Below, piece after piece: positions 56,394 to 63,361 of a stretch of 64,000 nt of DNA; the stretch's first letter is position 1, and every line of letters begins with the position of its first letter. Origin of the DNA: Photobacterium sp. TY1-4 (GTDB taxonomy: Bacteria; Pseudomonadota; Gammaproteobacteria; Enterobacterales; Vibrionaceae); the NCBI RefSeq assembly GCF_025398175.1, contig NZ_CP099735.1:372001-436000 (forward strand), read 5' to 3'. Made by a program: the position numbers and the translations under genes. Under the pieces are notes generated by a model, which was not told the origin of the DNA, did not search any database, and saw nothing but the letters and a program-made list of their open reading frames with translations.

Positions 56394-56430
56394 AAAAGCC
56401 CGCTAACCTATAGGTTCAGCGGGCTTTTTT
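56394..56430 (+). terminator. Terminator of the moron gene
   Basis: AGCCCGCT and AGCGGGCT with an inner AACCTA/TAGGTT stem, followed by TTTTTT. Lies about 25 bp past the stop. Confidence 0.9.
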
Positions 56431-56502
56431 GTGTTTGCCTTGTAACCAAATCGCTTGCTTTGCTGTTGGGGAATTCTCATCCAACAACAGAGAGCAAGTA
56501 CC

Positions 56503-56616
56503 ATGAATGCAAAAACCAAAGGGTATGTAATCACCGCGCTGATTGCATTGGTCGTCGCCGGTGGCGTGGTTTGGGCGTCAAACAACGTTGACGCCGTCGA
56601 AGACGCAATCGGGTAA
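56503..56616 (+). CDS. Small phage membrane protein
   Basis: 37 aa: a short polar start, one membrane span (YVITALIALVVAGGVVW) and an acidic tail. It sits directly before the capsid gene and resembles the small internal-membrane proteins of PM2 in size and type. AGAGAGC precedes the ATG. Confidence 0.7.
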   Translation: MNAKTKGYVITALIALVVAGGVVWASNNVDAVEDAIG

Positions 56617-56626
56617 GGGGGCGCTG

Positions 56627-57130
56627 ATGGAAATTATCGCAACCCCGTTTGCACCACGCCCGAAAGAGCTGGACCCGGTCGAAGGCGTGGGCTGGGGCAA
56701 CCGTGCCTCGCTGCGTCTGGTTTCTGGCCCGACGTATCACAGCATCGAGCTGGTCACCAACATCACCGACCCGAAAGATATTGAGCGCGTTGAAGTTTCG
56801 CTCAACGGTTCGGCCAAGGTCAACGTGACCGGCGAAACGCTGGTTAAACTGCAATCCCACCGCAAAAACTACGCCGAGCCGGGCCGCTACGTACTGTCAT
56901 TCGGTGACCCGACGCTGCGCACCAAAATCGGTGTGCGTCAGACCGATTTGGTCACGCTGGCCGGTGAAATCTGGTTCATCTACATCACCCTGAAATCCAA
57001 ACCTGCCGCGGATGCGCAGGGCAACGCAACGCCAGCACCATCCATCCGCGCCCGTGCGCATGTGCTTGTTCTCAGGCGTTCGAAACTACAAGGTAATCAA
57101 AGGGCTTTAAACCGGCTTAACTTTGTTTAA
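56627..57130 (+). pseudogene. PM2 P2-like major capsid protein, truncated
   Basis: Reads 167 aa, starting MEIIATPFAPRPKELD. The pattern GNRASLRLVSGPTYHSIELV, DIERVEVSLNGSAKVNV and RQTDLVTLAGE aligns with the first jelly roll of the PM2 double-jelly-roll capsid protein P2 (about 269 aa). The second jelly roll is absent: sequence after about RARAHVLV changes character and stops, just before the ISNCY element. The provirus therefore cannot make its capsid. Confidence 0.78.
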
Positions 57131-57206
57131 CTAACTGTTTCCAAAGGTTTTTATGGTGATGCTGTGGCAGGTATCCAGACTGACTCAATAAATGTTAAAT
57201 TCATCA

Positions 57207-58759
57207 TCCCCTGTTTACCCTAATTTAAAATGTCCTGTTTGATTCCCAGATTCAAATGTCTCTTCTCAAGGTAGTTCATCCTGCTCAGAAACTGGCTGTA
57301 GAGTAGGGAAGTCAGGGTTTCTTCCGGCTACTAGCTCTGAATTGTTCAGGGTGAACAAGTACCGGGTTCAGCGCTTCCAATTGACGGATAGCCCGATGCT
57401 GGGCGGTACGTTTCGGCGCTTTTTTGCTACGGCTGCGTTTCTGTTGCTGCTCGAATTCTTCCTGCTTGGCATGGGCAAATTTCAGCACGGCGCCCAAACG
57501 CTTGTTCTCGACAACCTGGCCCTGATCAACATCAGCCAGCTTGTCGAAGGTTTTAAATGCCAAGTTACGATGGCCATACTGGATGGCGATGGTGCCATCG
57601 GGCCGGTCAAGTACCTTGACCACTTGATTCACCAGCCGCTGGTTTTCTTCTGTTGGATCAATCAGGTAAACCACCTTGTCATACTGAAATGTCAGAGATT
57701 TCGTGAGCTTACGCAGCTCTTGCCAGGCAAAGATATTATCCAGTTCGTCGGTGGATTCCCGCAGCGGTCGGTGCATGTCTTTCGGAAACCGTGCCGGCTT
57801 GGCAAAGCGGCGGTTAAAATCGGCGATGAAGTCGGGGAGCCAGGCATTGGCTTGCTCGATAGTATCAATCCCTTGCAGGCGCATTTCTTTGACTAAGCGA
57901 TCCTGTAACGTTTTATTCGCACGCTCGACGCGGCCTTTGGCTTGCGAACTGTTGGCGCAGATCAGCTCGATATTAAGCTCATTGAGCACACGGCCAAACT
58001 GGGTCAACCGGTCGGATTGGGCATCACGTTTGCTGACATGAAAAACAGAATGACGATCGCTGTAGAACGCCGTCGGTTTGCCGTGGTGCTCAATGTATTC
58101 ACGGGTTGCAACCATATAATCGAAAGCTGACTCAGTTTCGCTAAAGCGCAGGTTCATCAGGCGCCCAGTGGCATCATCGATAAACACCAGGAGGCAGCAT
58201 TTGTCGCTGCGGCCTTCGAACCAGTCATGGTGGGAGCCGTCAATCTGAACCAACTCTCCAAGACAGTCACGACGGTGGCGTGGCTGATAAACCCGGGGCT
58301 TGCGTTTGGCATGAGGGATCCACAGGCCATCGGCGATCATCCATTGGCGCAAGGTTTCCAATGAGATAGAAATGTTGTGACGTTCAGTGATTTTTTCATG
58401 AGCCAGCGTCGGTCCAAAATCCAAATAGCATTCACGAATAATATTGAGACATTGGTATCGAACATCATCATGAATTTTGTTTGGTGAAGGTTTACCTCGA
58501 CGCTGATGGATGATCCCAACTGCACCTATTTGACGAAACCGAGTCACCAAGCGTTGGACCTGACGGATGCTTAGTGAAAGAATACGAGCGGCATCAGAAC
58601 GTCGAATACGATTTTCACATACGTCGCGAATAGCACTCAGGCGTAAAATCTCTTTGTCATTCATGGTTACCAACATCGTTTGTTTATCTCACACAGACCA
58701 GATAGATACTGATCACTGTAGGAAAAACAGGACATTTTCACTTTGTAGAATAGAGACAC
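57207..58759 (-). mobile_element. ISNCY-family element (approximate ends)
   Basis: Ends carry inverted AAAATGTCCTGTTT (57227-57240) and AAAACAGGACATTTT (58724-58739), with TGTCTC-type outer repeats on the right. Outer limits are approximate and no clear target duplication was found, which suggests deletion of the flanking phage DNA. Contains one full-length transposase gene. Confidence 0.7.
57312..58664 (-). CDS. ISNCY-family transposase
   Basis: About 450 aa. HTH region RRSDAARILSLSIRQVQRLV, DDE core with ELVQIDGSHHDWFEG, AFYSDRHSVFHVSK and SQAKGRVERANKTLQDRL. The C-terminus is basic (KRSRSKKAPKRTAQHR). Full-length and free of frameshifts, so potentially active. ATG 58664 is used; an upstream in-frame start exists at 58676. 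Confidence 0.9.
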   Translation of the reverse strand: MNDKEILRLSAIRDVCENRIRRSDAARILSLSIRQVQRLVTRFRQIGAVGIIHQRRGKPSPNKIHDDVRYQCLNIIRECYLDFGPTLAHEKITERHNISISLETLRQWMIADGLWIPHAKRKPRVYQPRHRRDCLGELVQIDGSHHDWFEGRSDKCCLLVFIDDATGRLMNLRFSETESAFDYMVATREYIEHHGKPTAFYSDRHSVFHVSKRDAQSDRLTQFGRVLNELNIELICANSSQAKGRVERANKTLQDRLVKEMRLQGIDTIEQANAWLPDFIADFNRRFAKPARFPKDMHRPLRESTDELDNIFAWQELRKLTKSLTFQYDKVVYLIDPTEENQRLVNQVVKVLDRPDGTIAIQYGHRNLAFKTFDKLADVDQGQVVENKRLGAVLKFAHAKQEEFEQQQKRSRSKKAPKRTAQHRAIRQLEALNPVLVHPEQFRASSRKKP

Positions 58760-58782
58760 TTTAGCTTTGCGGCTACAGATTC

Positions 58783-58810
58783 AGTGCGCATTATATAGAT
58801 TATGTTAAAT
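58783..58810 (+). other. dif: dif site (XerC/XerD recombination site)
   Basis: 28 bp: XerC arm AGTGCGCATTA, six-base centre TATAGA and XerD arm TTATGTTAAAT. The XerD arm equals that of Escherichia coli dif in all 11 bases and the XerC arm in nine. It is the point of chromosome-dimer resolution and marks the replication terminus. It lies within about 25 bp of the ISNCY end and next to the provirus remnant. Confidence 0.93.
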
Positions 58811-59044
58811 AAGGCGTGCGGAGAATGAAATCTAATGCCTTTCCACATCCAACCCCTCGCTTTCTCGCCCCTCCGCTTTGCAGTGCGCTTGTCAAAGCTG
58901 AGCTATTTAACAGTATTCGCTATTTACCATAAAATAGGTAATTAACACCTATATTTAAACCCTGCTGCAAATGGTCAGTTTGCCTGGCGTTTCAAAGCTG
59001 GCTGTAATTACCTGAACGCCCAGAGCTTTCAGGTGCAGAAAAAG
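58811..59044. other. Intergenic region between dif and yciH
   Basis: About 230 bp with no supported gene. It contains a palindrome-like ATAGGTAATTAACACCTAT at 58933-58952 and AT-rich stretches. No second dif copy was found here. Confidence 0.4.
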
Positions 59045-59072
59045 AAACAGCTTGAGTCGCCTCAAGCTGTTT
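59045..59072 (-). terminator. Terminator of yciH
   Basis: AAACAGCTTGAG-TCGC-CTCAAGCTGTTT perfect stem, followed on the minus strand by CTTTTTC, eight bases after the yciH stop. Confidence 0.9.
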
Positions 59073-59080
59073 ACCATCGA

Positions 59081-59404
59081 TTAGCCGCCGGCCAGTTTTA
59101 CGGTATGGCCTTTTTTCTCCAGCGTGGCTTTTATCACATCGCGTTTGTCGCCCTGGATTTCGATCGTACCGTCTTTGACCGAGCCGCCACAGCCGCATAC
59201 CTTTTTTAGCTCTGCAGCCAGTAATTTAAGTTGTGCATCTTCCAGGTCCAGGCCAGTGACAATGCAAACGCCTTTACCTTTGCGGCCTTTGGTCTGGCGC
59301 TGGATGCGAACAATACTGTCGCCTTTGGGTCTTGCCGGTGCTTGTTTTTCTTCCTTGATTCGACCGGATTCAGTTGAAAATACTAAGCGGCTGTTATCAT
59401 TCAT
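59081..59404 (-). CDS. yciH: YciH, SUI1-type translation factor
   Basis: 107 aa with the SUI1 fold: VRIQRQTKGRKGKGVCIVTG and AAELKKVCGCGGSVKDG, then QGDKRDVIKATLEKKG. Related to eukaryotic eIF1 and reported as a stress-linked initiation modulator in E. coli. Single gene with its own terminator, in the terminus region as in other enterics and vibrios. Confidence 0.93.
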   Translation of the reverse strand: MNDNSRLVFSTESGRIKEEKQAPARPKGDSIVRIQRQTKGRKGKGVCIVTGLDLEDAQLKLLAAELKKVCGCGGSVKDGTIEIQGDKRDVIKATLEKKGHTVKLAGG

Positions 59405-59523
59405 TCGGATAAATCTCGTCTATTTTCTTGGATTTGTGACCCTGGTAGTAACTCTCAGGTTCCACCTTGCGGATCACCAGTCACCAAATATTATCAATAA
59501 ATAGCCTTGAAACGGAAACAGAT

Positions 59524-60129
59524 ATGATTCGAAACGTAGTCTTCGACTTCGGCGGCGTGCTTTTCCAGTGGCAGCCAAAGGTGATCGTTGAATCCTTCAC
59601 CAGCTCTGCCGACGAGCGAAGCCTTTTACTGAAAGATATCCTGCGTCATCCCGACTGGTTGTCGCTCGACCGCGGTACCATGTTGCTTGCCGAGAGTATT
59701 CCTAAATTTGCCGCAAGAACAGGAATTTCCGAAGATCGTATTGAAGATTTTCTTTCCCATGTTGTCGATAGCTTGGTAACAATCCAGGAAACCGAGACCC
59801 TGTTGTATCAAATCGCCGACTATCATTACGCGATGTATTATCTCACCAATATGAACCAGGCTTTTTTTGAAACCCTGAGTGAGCGCAACAGCTTTATGTC
59901 TTTGTTTCTTGGTGGGATTGTATCCGCGAACGAGCTGATGGTGAAACCGGAGCCTGAAATTTTTCATTGTCTGAGCCAGCAATACAACCTGGAGCCGGGT
60001 GAGACCCTGTTTATTGATGACACGCCTGTAAATATCGAAGCGGCCCAAGCCCTTGGATTTCAAACGATTTTGTTCACCCAAACACCATCCTGTTTAGAGA
60101 GTATTCGAAAGATTCTGAATTTTAACTAG
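59524..60129 (+). CDS. HAD-family hydrolase
   Basis: 201 aa, class I HAD phosphatase. Motif I is VVFDFGGVLFQW, motif II STNMNQ-like YYLTNMNQAFF, motif IV FIDDTPVNIEAAQALG. The FDFGG variant lacks the second Asp of DxD, as in the epoxide-hydrolase-like or YihX HAD subgroup. Likely dephosphorylates a small sugar or nucleotide phosphate. Start ATG 59524 is preferred over an upstream in-frame ATG. Confidence 0.87.
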   Translation: MIRNVVFDFGGVLFQWQPKVIVESFTSSADERSLLLKDILRHPDWLSLDRGTMLLAESIPKFAARTGISEDRIEDFLSHVVDSLVTIQETETLLYQIADYHYAMYYLTNMNQAFFETLSERNSFMSLFLGGIVSANELMVKPEPEIFHCLSQQYNLEPGETLFIDDTPVNIEAAQALGFQTILFTQTPSCLESIRKILNFN

Positions 60130-60227
60130 AATTTGATACGACCCCACGGACGATTGGTATAGTAAGCACAAACGCCCTGATTGTTTGTCTACAGTCATTC
60201 ACAAGCAAGATGTAATTAGGAGTCTCT

Positions 60228-60743
60228 GTGAAAAAGCTTTTGCTAACCGCACTATTCCTGTTCTCTGTCACTGATGCCGACCTTGCCTTGGCAGAACGTG
60301 CAGAAGGTATGAGCCGCTCAATCGTTGGTCAGGTTGAGACGATTAAAGTTCACGAATTGGATTTAGATTACAAGGCGCGGATCGACACAGGCGCAAAGAC
60401 CACGTCAATCCATGCCGTCGATCTCAAGGTCACAGGCGAAGATAGTGATAGCGACAATATGCGTGATCATTTGGGTGACATGGTTGAATTCACAACCTTC
60501 AATGAGAAAGGTGAAAAGGCGACATACAAAGCAAAAATCATCAAAGTCAGCAAGATACGCAATGCACAAGGCGTTGAGCGTCGATATGCAGTCAAAATGG
60601 ACTTAGGCTGGAATGGAGAACATAAGCGGGTTTCGGTGAACCTGCGGGATCGCGGGAAGCTGGAATATAAGCTGTTGATTGGCAGAAACTGGCTCAGCGA
60701 AGACTATTTGGTTGATGTTGATAAAAAAGACGAAGATGATTAA
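60228..60743 (+). CDS. RloA-like retropepsin-type peptidase (DUF785)
   Basis: 171 aa with a signal peptide (about 1-22). The aspartic-peptidase motif is RIDTGAKTTSIHA, and the C-terminal part LLIGRNWLSEDYLVDVD is typical of the family often labelled ATP-dependent zinc protease. GTG start at 60228 with AGGAG upstream. Predicted periplasmic. Single-gene unit with a strong terminator. Confidence 0.88.
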   Translation: MKKLLLTALFLFSVTDADLALAERAEGMSRSIVGQVETIKVHELDLDYKARIDTGAKTTSIHAVDLKVTGEDSDSDNMRDHLGDMVEFTTFNEKGEKATYKAKIIKVSKIRNAQGVERRYAVKMDLGWNGEHKRVSVNLRDRGKLEYKLLIGRNWLSEDYLVDVDKKDEDD

Positions 60744-60767
60744 TCGCTAAACCTTTTCCCTCAACGA

Positions 60768-60794
60768 CAAAACGCCCGGTTTCCGGGCGTTTTG
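60768..60794. terminator. Bidirectional terminator
   Basis: CAAAACGCCCGG-TTT-CCGGGCGTTTTG: perfect stem between the peptidase gene and the convergent DUF3319 gene. A-rich and T-rich stem ends allow use on both strands. Confidence 0.88.
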
Positions 60795-60811
60795 CATCTC
60801 GGTCCCCTCAC

Positions 60812-61174
60812 CTATTTCTGTTGTTTCATCTTCTCAATCACAGCGTCCAGGTGTTTTTTCAGTGCTGCCGGGGAGCCTTTAAATAACCGCCCGCGAAGAA
60901 TGACGTACCATTCGTTCGGTCGGCCGTTGTCATTCATCAGTTTAAAGCCCCGATACTCTTCGACTTTTTGTTCAGCTGGCTGCTGTTTGAGGCTGGTACT
61001 GACAAATTTTTCCGGAGGCATGAAGGTTTTCATATCACACCACCAATCAATACTTTTTTTGACCAGGGTTAGTTTGTTTTCAATAGGCTGGCCATTGATA
61101 CTGGTCTTCCAGCCATCAGGGGCGCCTGTGGCGTTTTCAATATTATGCCCGCGATGGAATAGTCTTTTCTTCAT
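60812..61174 (-). CDS. DUF3319 family protein
   Basis: 120 aa, soluble, starts MKKRLFHRGHNIEN; contains KSIDWWCDMKTFMPPE, EYRGFKLMNDNGRPNEWYVI and GSPAALKKHLDAVI. Matches DUF3319, found mainly in vibrios. Function unknown. No operon partner. Confidence 0.82.
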   Translation of the reverse strand: MKKRLFHRGHNIENATGAPDGWKTSINGQPIENKLTLVKKSIDWWCDMKTFMPPEKFVSTSLKQQPAEQKVEEYRGFKLMNDNGRPNEWYVILRGRLFKGSPAALKKHLDAVIEKMKQQK

Positions 61175-61395
61175 TAACGCCTCTCAGCTACCTTGAGCTA
61201 AAAATTGTTCACAGCTTAAGCAAAATCAAGTACTTCGTGACCGAACAATTGTTGTTACAAAATAAATGTCGTCCTCACACTATTGAAGCATTCTCAAGCT
61301 GATTTGTCTTGCTGATAAGTAGATAAAATTATGATTGATGTGATTCTTATAATATTTTTCTGTGGTTTATTTTATTGTTGTGCTAGTTTTTAAAA
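61175..61395. other. Intergenic region before the recombinase unit
   Basis: About 220 bp, AT-rich, between the divergent DUF3319 and recombinase genes. It should hold the promoters of both; none could be assigned by eye and no gene is supported. Confidence 0.4.
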
Positions 61396-61409
61396 TTATA
61401 GTGCATTAG
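61396..61409 (+). repeat. 14-bp direct repeat, left copy (candidate attachment site)
   Basis: TTATAGTGCATTAG, repeated exactly at 62446-62459 in the same orientation. It stands directly before the recombinase start. Confidence 0.7.
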
Positions 61410-61426
61410 ATGAGTGATTGTAACCG

Positions 61427-62398
61427 ATGGCAAAACATATTCAGCCGATCGATGACCCAAAGCAGTGCCAACAGAGTATTGCGCAATTCAAACGCCCGCT
61501 AGCATCGCTAGACCCTTGGCAATCGCTGACCCGAAACCAATATGCACGCAACACCCTGGTTGCCTTGAAAAACGATTGGCATAATTTTCTCAGCTTTTGC
61601 GCTGAGCATCATGTGAATTCGCTTCCGGCAAAAGCCGATACTGTTCACCGTTATATCGAACAGATGGCTCGTCACCGGAAACTGGCCAGTTTAAAACGTT
61701 ACATGGTCACGATATCACTGGTTCATCGCTGCCATCAGTTACCGGACCCCTGCGCTCAGAGTGAAGTACGCCTCGCAATGCAAAAGCAGCAGCTTGAAAA
61801 GCATGACGACTATAAGAATGCCGCAGCCTTTCGGGATAGCCATTTACAACGGCTACTTGACCAATTTGAGTGTTCAACCAAGCTGAAAGATATTCGAGAT
61901 GTTGCCATCTGGGCAGTTGCCTTTGAAGCGATGCTCAAGCGCAGTGAGCTGGCTGCCCTCACGGTGGATACGCTTGATATTCAACCCAACGGGCTCATCA
62001 TCATCGAAGTCAATGATACCCGCATTGCCCTCAGTTCCATCGCCTCGAAAGCGCTGCAACGCTGGCTCGTTGCCGGCATGCTCACGGATGGATACCTGTT
62101 CCGCAGGATCGACCGCCATAGCAATCTGGGCGAGCTGCCGATGGATCATTCCTCAATCTACCGGGTCTTCCGCCGGGCCAGTGATGAGTTGGGTTTATCC
62201 TCTAGCGCTCTGTTTTCAGGTCAGTCTCCACGGGTAGGCGCAGCGCAGGATTTAGCCGACTCCGGTGCATCGATCTCGGATATTCAGGAGCAAGGACGTT
62301 GGAAAAGTCCGGCGATGCCGGCGCAATATGTCGGGCAGACGGACCGCCATGATCAGGAAATTGCGAAATATGTAAAACCCAAGCCCTGGGAGAAATAA
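61427..62398 (+). CDS. Solitary tyrosine recombinase
   Basis: 323 aa. N-terminal SAM-like core-binding domain (about 30-115), catalytic domain with first Arg in AMLKRSELAAL and second Arg in SGQSPRVGAAQDLADSG; the third box is RWKSPAMPAQYVG, where Tyr is the likely nucleophile. The usual His of HxxR is replaced by Gln (GQSPR). No excisionase, cargo or phage gene accompanies it. It is flanked by a 14-bp direct repeat. Confidence 0.88.
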   Translation: MAKHIQPIDDPKQCQQSIAQFKRPLASLDPWQSLTRNQYARNTLVALKNDWHNFLSFCAEHHVNSLPAKADTVHRYIEQMARHRKLASLKRYMVTISLVHRCHQLPDPCAQSEVRLAMQKQQLEKHDDYKNAAAFRDSHLQRLLDQFECSTKLKDIRDVAIWAVAFEAMLKRSELAALTVDTLDIQPNGLIIIEVNDTRIALSSIASKALQRWLVAGMLTDGYLFRRIDRHSNLGELPMDHSSIYRVFRRASDELGLSSSALFSGQSPRVGAAQDLADSGASISDIQEQGRWKSPAMPAQYVGQTDRHDQEIAKYVKPKPWEK

Positions 62399-62445
62399 TG
62401 TATTTGGGTGTGGTAAGAATGGTGTTGTTTGGAACAAAGTGAAAG

Positions 62446-62459
62446 TTATAGTGCATTAG
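62446..62459 (+). repeat. 14-bp direct repeat, right copy
   Basis: TTATAGTGCATTAG, identical to 61396-61409; it lies about 50 bp past the recombinase stop and just after the convergent fic gene end. Confidence 0.7.
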
Positions 62460-62474
62460 GTTTGCAAGTAACAC

Positions 62475-63110
62475 CTATTGGGGGCAGTCGCTCCAATGCT
62501 CTCCCGGACCATGGCGTAAATCAATTGGCACCGTGATCCGTTCAAAGAGTTTCTCAAGCGGCTTCAGTTCGCCGAAATAGCCCATTTGATTGGCATGGAC
62601 CCACTCTTTGAGATTGATGCCTTCCCAGCACACCTCGTAACCGGCATTAATGGCCAGAATTTCAAAAAATATCCGCTGTACCCGACCGTTCCCTTCACGA
62701 AACGGATGGATAATGTTGAGTTCACAGTAATAATGCGCAATGCGCTGAATGAAATGCGTAAAGGAGAGCCCGCAGAGATAATCTTCGACTGCCAGCTCCT
62801 GGAATAAGCGCCCAGCTTCCCGTGTTATGTTCTGCATATGGCAAAACCGAGTTTGCCCTTTGGTGATGTCGACCTGGCGGATCTGACCGGCCCACGGGTA
62901 GAGGTCCTGAAACAGGGTGCGATGGATTTTCTGCAAATACACCAGGTTGAACTGGCCAAACTCAGGTTCAAAATGTTCTGCCCTGACCCTGGTAAAATCC
63001 CGCTCGGCGCGTTCCAGCTCATCTTCATCCCGGATGGATAACAGATTTTTCAGGACCTGACTGTCGGGATAGCAGTCTGGATCCTGCGTAACCCCATATT
63101 TATCTCGCAT
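62475..63110 (-). CDS. fic: Fic-domain toxin/AMPylase
   Basis: 211 aa. Canonical Fic motif HPFREGNGRVQR (about residue 140) with catalytic His, preceded by the beta-hairpin flap. Fic proteins transfer AMP or another nucleotide part to target proteins. The class I arrangement with the small antitoxin encoded just upstream matches the YhfG-Fic pair of E. coli. Start overlaps the antitoxin end by 11 bp. Confidence 0.9.
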   Translation of the reverse strand: MRDKYGVTQDPDCYPDSQVLKNLLSIRDEDELERAERDFTRVRAEHFEPEFGQFNLVYLQKIHRTLFQDLYPWAGQIRQVDITKGQTRFCHMQNITREAGRLFQELAVEDYLCGLSFTHFIQRIAHYYCELNIIHPFREGNGRVQRIFFEILAINAGYEVCWEGINLKEWVHANQMGYFGELKPLEKLFERITVPIDLRHGPGEHWSDCPQ

Positions 63111-63273
63111 AGTACTCTTTCAGTTTGGCGATTCTGACTGGTTCAGACGTAAGGTCAGATTCAGCATCAACCTTGGTCGGCGCCACATCGAACCCTTCAA
63201 GTTGCAGACTTGCCCGATAGTTACGCGCGCGCAAAGCGATGAAACGTTCCCGTTTTTGCTTCTCTGACAGCAT
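63100..63273 (-). CDS. yhfG: YhfG-family antitoxin
   Basis: 57 aa, starts MLSEKQKRERFIALRARNY, then ASLQLEGFDV, closely following the YhfG pattern. It is expected to supply the inhibitory helix that blocks Fic. ATG 63273 follows AAGGA with six-base spacing. Expressed as the first gene of a two-gene operon with fic. Confidence 0.85.
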   Translation of the reverse strand: MLSEKQKRERFIALRARNYRASLQLEGFDVAPTKVDAESDLTSEPVRIAKLKEYYAR

Positions 63274-63330
63274 ATTCATCCTTATCTGCATCTATAACCA
63301 GTATTACACTCACACTAAGAATCGCCACAC

Positions 63331-63357
63331 GCCGGAAGGCCTCTGACCTTCCGGCGA
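63331..63357 (-). terminator. Hairpin after the ddl gene
   Basis: CGCCGGAAGG and CCTTCCGGCG pair around a seven-base loop, a few bases past the ligase stop codon on the minus strand; it has no long T-run. Confidence 0.65.
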
Positions 63358-63361
63358 CGGG

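Larger units (their letters stand above)
61396..62459 (+). mobile_element. Candidate recombinase-only mobile unit
   Basis: The recombinase gene plus about 50 bp on each side is bounded by two identical 14-bp direct repeats, giving a unit of about 1.05 kb. The repeats look like attL and attR. Mobility is an inference, since no empty site is available for comparison. Confidence 0.5.

Noticed and set aside
57173..57200. Second dif-like sequence near AAATGTTAAAT left of the ISNCY element
   Set aside because: The XerD arm matches in nine of 11 bases, but the XerC arm position (ATCCAGACTGA) shows no resemblance; likely chance.
61427..62398. Tyrosine recombinase as the integrase of the PM2-type provirus
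   Set aside because: Four chromosomal genes and dif separate it from the provirus, and it has its own flanking direct repeats.
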